From Asterionellopsis glacialis (lineage: Eukaryota > Bacillariophyta > Plagiogrammaphyceae > Rhaphoneidales > Asterionellopsidaceae), in the NCBI GenBank assembly GCA_014885115.2, contig WKLE02002393.1, positions 1 through 10,037 on the forward strand: a stretch of 10,037 nucleotides of DNA, given 5' to 3'. The stretch's first letter is position 1. Every line of letters starts with the position of its first letter. The translations under genes were made by a program, and so were the position numbers. Under the pieces are notes generated by a model, which was given only the letters and a program-made list of their open reading frames with translations, searched no databases and was not told the DNA's origin. Of the stretch, positions 7,087 through 10,037 are shown one piece after another.

Positions 7087-8079
7087 ATGCCAAAGACAAA
7101 GATTCCTTTCACGAAAGAATGCAGCTTTGAATATGGAAAACTTGAACAACTTTCTCCTCTGATTCGTCGTGTCACGGCCAAAAATCCAGGAAATTTCACA
7201 TTCCATGGAACTGGAACGTACATTATTGGCGAAAAGGGCAGTTGTGATGGTATAGCTATTATTGATCCTGGACCGTTGCAAACAGATCATATAAATGCCT
7301 TGAAGGACTTACTTGAAGGAGAAGTTGTAACGCATATTCTCATTACGCATACTCATCTTGATCATTCGCCTGCGGCAGCACCTTTGAAAGAATTTTGGAA
7401 GCAACATGGTTGCAAGACGTACGGGTACGGTCCTCACGGGAATACAGGTACAGATGATGGAGAAGATGCTGATTTAAACTTTGTTCCTGATGTGAAATGT
7501 GTGGATGGTGATATCATCCACGGTGATGGTTGGACTGTAGAGGCGATTCATACGCCAGGACATACATCGAATCATTTATGTTTTGCTCTGCAAGAAGAGA
7601 GAGCTCTTTTTACCGGTGACCATGTTATGGGTTGGTCAACCACAATTGTGATTCCTCCTGATGGAGATATGACATCGTACGTAGAAAGTTTACAAAAGTT
7701 ATTGCAGCGAGATCAAGACAAAATTTATTGGCCAACGCATGGTACGTCGATAACGAATGTGAAGGATTATGTTCAAGCATTGTTAAATCATCGTTTGGAA
7801 CGAGAAGAGCAAATATTACAATGTTTACATGATGGACCACCAATGAGTATTCGACAAATGGTACCCATTATGTACAAGGATACAGATAAAAAGTTACATG
7901 GTGCTGCGGCTATCTCAGCTTTGGCTACCATGACACGTTTAGTTCGAATGGGAAAGGTACAGTGCAGTACGAATGAAATGACACACCGGATACGCACAGG
8001 TCAAGTTACGTGTCACAATGACGAACCAATGTTTGTAGAATTGTTTGCGATTTCTCTTTCTTCATCATCATCATCATAA
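7087..8079 (+). CDS. LACTB2-like metallo-beta-lactamase-fold hydrolase
   Basis: An intact single-exon frame of 330 residues. The metal-binding motifs are in order: HTHLDH at 88-93; HTPGHT at 155-160 (His159 the likely ligand); GDHV at 177-180 (Asp178 the bridging residue); PTHG at 216-219 (His218). The N-terminal GTGTYIIG and IIDPG segments are typical of the fold, and the helical C-terminal region from about residue 235 fits the winged-helix tail of LACTB2/RNase Z-type proteins. LACTB2 in animals is a mitochondrial single-strand endoribonuclease of about 290 residues; this one is longer and ends in a Ser-only tail encoded by a TCA repeat. I see no clear targeting peptide, so location is open. 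The ATG at 7087 leaves room for the conserved N-terminus. CpG-rich codon use contrasts with the neighbouring element. The exact substrate is not known. Confidence 0.9.
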   Translation: MPKTKIPFTKECSFEYGKLEQLSPLIRRVTAKNPGNFTFHGTGTYIIGEKGSCDGIAIIDPGPLQTDHINALKDLLEGEVVTHILITHTHLDHSPAAAPLKEFWKQHGCKTYGYGPHGNTGTDDGEDADLNFVPDVKCVDGDIIHGDGWTVEAIHTPGHTSNHLCFALQEERALFTGDHVMGWSTTIVIPPDGDMTSYVESLQKLLQRDQDKIYWPTHGTSITNVKDYVQALLNHRLEREEQILQCLHDGPPMSIRQMVPIMYKDTDKKLHGAAAISALATMTRLVRMGKVQCSTNEMTHRIRTGQVTCHNDEPMFVELFAISLSSSSSS

Positions 8080-8860
8080 TGGGGGGGGTCATCTTTTGTT
8101 GTTGTTTGCATGTCATTTTGATATACGTAAGTATTGCATGGCAATAACAAAAGTTACAGCGGATGGCATGGTATGATGAAGAAATGCACTTGCCATTTCT
8201 TCTATTCTAAAGTGAGTGTGAAGGAATCAGATTCATGTAGTTTATTACTATTTGAAGTGATTCTGCAGTCTCTATTCTGATACTTTGTTCCAAGTCCTCT
8301 CCCATGCGTGGTCACATTCTGAAGGAAATCAGTGTGTTGGAAATGATTCGGTTACTGGTGTAAATTCCATAATTTGCATATACTCTCCCGTCTCTAGATT
8401 TCAAGCAACATATCTTTTACCTTTTGCCAGCAAGTATAAAATTAATAGGCTGGTGTCTATTTTCGAAATATAGTTGATTTGCATAATCTTCAATCACCCA
8501 CACAAATGAGCACAGTATACTAGAACGCATCTTTCATACTTTTGACATGGAAATGCAGGTGTGGTTATTGTTTGAATCACAAATATAGTTACTTACTATA
8601 GACGTTGTAATTCTTGTGATTAAGGTAACTCAAAAAACAATTATGCACTTTATAATCGATCAGTATTTGAATCTTGATGATGGAATTGAACCAGCTACCA
8701 AAAATTACACATTCTTTTACATGGTACAATATTAGGGCAGACTGATCATAACTGGTACTGTTGCTGCAAGTGTGTGACATACTGTAATCCCATTCGACAA
8801 TTTGTCAAAAAGAAGCATTTATATATGCATCAAGAACAATAGAGTTGATAAAAATAACTT
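8080..8860. other. Spacer between convergent genes
   Basis: 781 bp, AT-rich, without a supportable coding frame on either strand. It must hold both 3' UTRs and the transcript ends. It starts with a G8 run (8081-8088) one base after the hydrolase stop. No AATAAA signal stands out for either gene. A small hairpin lies at 8178-8202 (separate entry). Confidence 0.6.
8178..8202 (+). other. 9-bp hairpin in putative 3' UTR
   Basis: GAAGAAATG (8178-8186) and CATTTCTTC (8194-8202) form a perfect 9-bp stem with a 7-nt loop, about 100 bp after the hydrolase stop. It could be a 3' UTR element or chance in AT-rich DNA. There is no U-tract to suggest a terminator, nor would one be expected for RNA polymerase II. 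Confidence 0.3.
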
Positions 8861-10037
8861 TTAGTTTAGTCTCGTATGGTCAGTCTTCTCACTTTGTTTT
8901 ACCACGCTGTAGGTCAATGTGGTGCTTTCTAATTTTTTTAAATTAGGATTCCATTCAATTCCCAATGTCTCAAGCCGTTGTTGACGTTCTACCAAAAGCT
9001 TACCCTTTCTCTTCAATGTGCGTTGTGTATGCAACCAATTGCCAAGATTTAGATCATCCATTACATGACCTCGAGGAACATTGCAATTGCCTTTTTGTTT
9101 AGAGTACTTCTGGAGTAACTCAAACATCCTATTCCACTGCTCTTCAAGTGGATCCCATTCAATTCCCAATGCCTCAAGTCGTTGTTGTCGTTCTACCAAA
9201 AGCTTACCCTTTCTCTTCAATGTGCGTTGTGTATGCAACCAAATGCCAAGCTTTAGATCATCTATTAAGTGACCATGAGGCACGTTGCAATTGCCTTTTT
9301 GTTTAGAGCACTTTTGGAGTAACTCAAACATCATATTCCATTGTTCTTCAAGTGGATCCCATTCAATTCCCAATGTCTCAAGCCGTTGTTGTCGTTCTAC
9401 CAAAAGCTTACCCTTTCTCTTCAATGTGCGTTGTGCATGCAACCACATGCCAAGATTTAGATCATCTATTAAGTGACCTTTAGGTACATTGCAATTGCCT
9501 TTTTGTTTAGAGTACTTTTGGAGTAATTCAAACATCATATTCCACTGTTTTTCAAGTGGATCCCATTCAATTCCCAATGTATCAAGCCGTTGTTGACGTT
9601 CTACCAAAAGCTTACCCTTTCTCTTCAATGTGCGTTGTTTCTCCAACCATTTACCAAGATTTAGATCATCCATTACGTGACCATGAGGCACATTGCAGTT
9701 GCCTTTTTGTTTAGAGTACTTTTGAAGTAATTCAAACATCACATTCCACTGTTCTTCAAGTGGATCCCATTCAATTCCCAATGTCTCAAGTCGTTGTTGT
9801 CGTTCTACCAAAAGCTTACCCTTTCTCTTCAATATTCGTTGGTTATCCAACCAATTGCCAAGCTTTAGATCATCCATTACATGACCTCGAGGCACATTGC
9901 AATTGCCTTTTTGTTTAGAGTACTTTTGGAGTAACTCAAACATCATATTCCATTGTTCTTCAAGTGGATCCCATTCAATTCCTAATGTATCAAGCCGTTG
10001 TTCTCGTTCTACCAAAAGCTTACCCTTTCTCTTCAAT
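8861..10037 (-). CDS. Tandem helicase-associated (HA) domain protein, N-terminus beyond window
   Basis: The frame is open from the window edge to the TAA at 8861-8863 (391 residues seen). It is built of 68-residue units, each with the HA (PF03457-like) signature: W, then MFELLQKY, GNCNVP, LG-x-WL and QR. Five complete units and the start of a sixth are visible, followed by a short unrelated tail of about 25 residues. No start codon is supported; the first visible codons are mid-repeat, so the protein continues to the right. HA domains are small helical bundles thought to bind nucleic acid; they accompany some bacterial helicases, and standalone repeat proteins are numerous in diatoms with function unknown. 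No helicase domain is visible here, but one could lie outside. The frame is intact throughout. The gene converges on the hydrolase gene across 781 bp. Confidence 0.85.
   Translation of the reverse strand, partial: LKRKGKLLVEREQRLDTLGIEWDPLEEQWNMMFELLQKYSKQKGNCNVPRGHVMDDLKLGNWLDNQRILKRKGKLLVERQQRLETLGIEWDPLEEQWNVMFELLQKYSKQKGNCNVPHGHVMDDLNLGKWLEKQRTLKRKGKLLVERQQRLDTLGIEWDPLEKQWNMMFELLQKYSKQKGNCNVPKGHLIDDLNLGMWLHAQRTLKRKGKLLVERQQRLETLGIEWDPLEEQWNMMFELLQKCSKQKGNCNVPHGHLIDDLKLGIWLHTQRTLKRKGKLLVERQQRLEALGIEWDPLEEQWNRMFELLQKYSKQKGNCNVPRGHVMDDLNLGNWLHTQRTLKRKGKLLVERQQRLETLGIEWNPNLKKLESTTLTYSVVKQSEKTDHTRLN
8946..10037 (-). repeat. 204-bp exact-period tandem repeat array
   Basis: A GGATCC site recurs at 9150, 9354, 9558, 9762 and 9966, with a one-base variant at 8946: a strict 204-bp period with no indels. 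The units encode the HA repeats and are very similar at the DNA level, pointing to recent expansion or ongoing conversion and unequal crossing-over. Assemblers may collapse such arrays, so the copy number beyond the window edge is uncertain. Confidence 0.95.

Noticed and set aside
8680..8710. tRNA-like B-box on the minus strand (GGTTCAATTCC)
   Set aside because: Only a partial T-arm can be drawn; no A-box, anticodon arm or acceptor stem was found around it.
9081..9476. Two 63-codon plus-strand frames inside the HA array
   Set aside because: They lie one repeat period apart and are antisense shadows of the HA repeats.
1..10037. CRISPR arrays, phage or bacterial defence systems
   Set aside because: No short spaced repeats, no bacterial operon structure; the 204-bp repeats are coding and contiguous.

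Overview
The window reads as nuclear DNA of a eukaryotic alga, most likely a diatom. The grounds are a Ty1/copia retrotransposon with stramenopile-style gag-pol motifs, a tandem helicase-associated (HA) domain protein of the type abundant in diatoms, a single-exon metallo-beta-lactamase gene of eukaryotic LACTB2 type, and no bacterial gene layout. The species cannot be fixed from the sequence. The window contains a 3-base N gap at 962-964.

Layout. 1-961 is AT-rich and holds no gene I can support. 965-6919 is a Ty1/copia LTR retrotransposon on the minus strand, so its 5' LTR is the right-hand one. The right LTR (6598-6919, 322 bp) is bounded by a 7-bp inverted repeat, TGTTGAA/TTCAACA. The left LTR (965-1235) is cut short by about 51 bp at the N gap. 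Between them gag, protease, integrase, reverse transcriptase (RT) and RNase H are all recognisable in the copia order. The element is dead: there are five frame changes, all in the same direction, six in-frame stops each one C-to-T or G-to-A step from a plausible sense codon, and Asp-to-Asn changes at RT catalytic positions in motifs A and C.

6920-7086 is a CpG-rich stretch that probably carries the promoter of the plus-strand gene at 7087-8079, a LACTB2-like hydrolase that looks intact. 8080-8860 is the spacer between two convergent genes. 8861-10037 is the C-terminal part of a minus-strand protein made of 68-residue HA repeats, with exact 204-bp periodicity, running off the right edge.

Most notable points. 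(1) The sequence directly after the 5' LTR, where the primer-binding site should lie, is perfectly complementary over 16 bp (including the last LTR base) to a stretch inside the LTR. This suggests fold-back self-priming as in Tf1 rather than tRNA priming. (2) The two LTRs differ at 11 of 271 aligned positions, and 7 of these are CpG in the gene-proximal LTR but TpG/CpA in the distal one, as expected if the distal end was methylated and the promoter-side end protected. (3) The HA repeats are almost invariant except at a few fixed positions near the end of each unit, which raises the possibility of a modular recognition surface. The retrotransposon now sits back to back with the hydrolase gene, its 5' LTR 167 bp from that gene's ATG.
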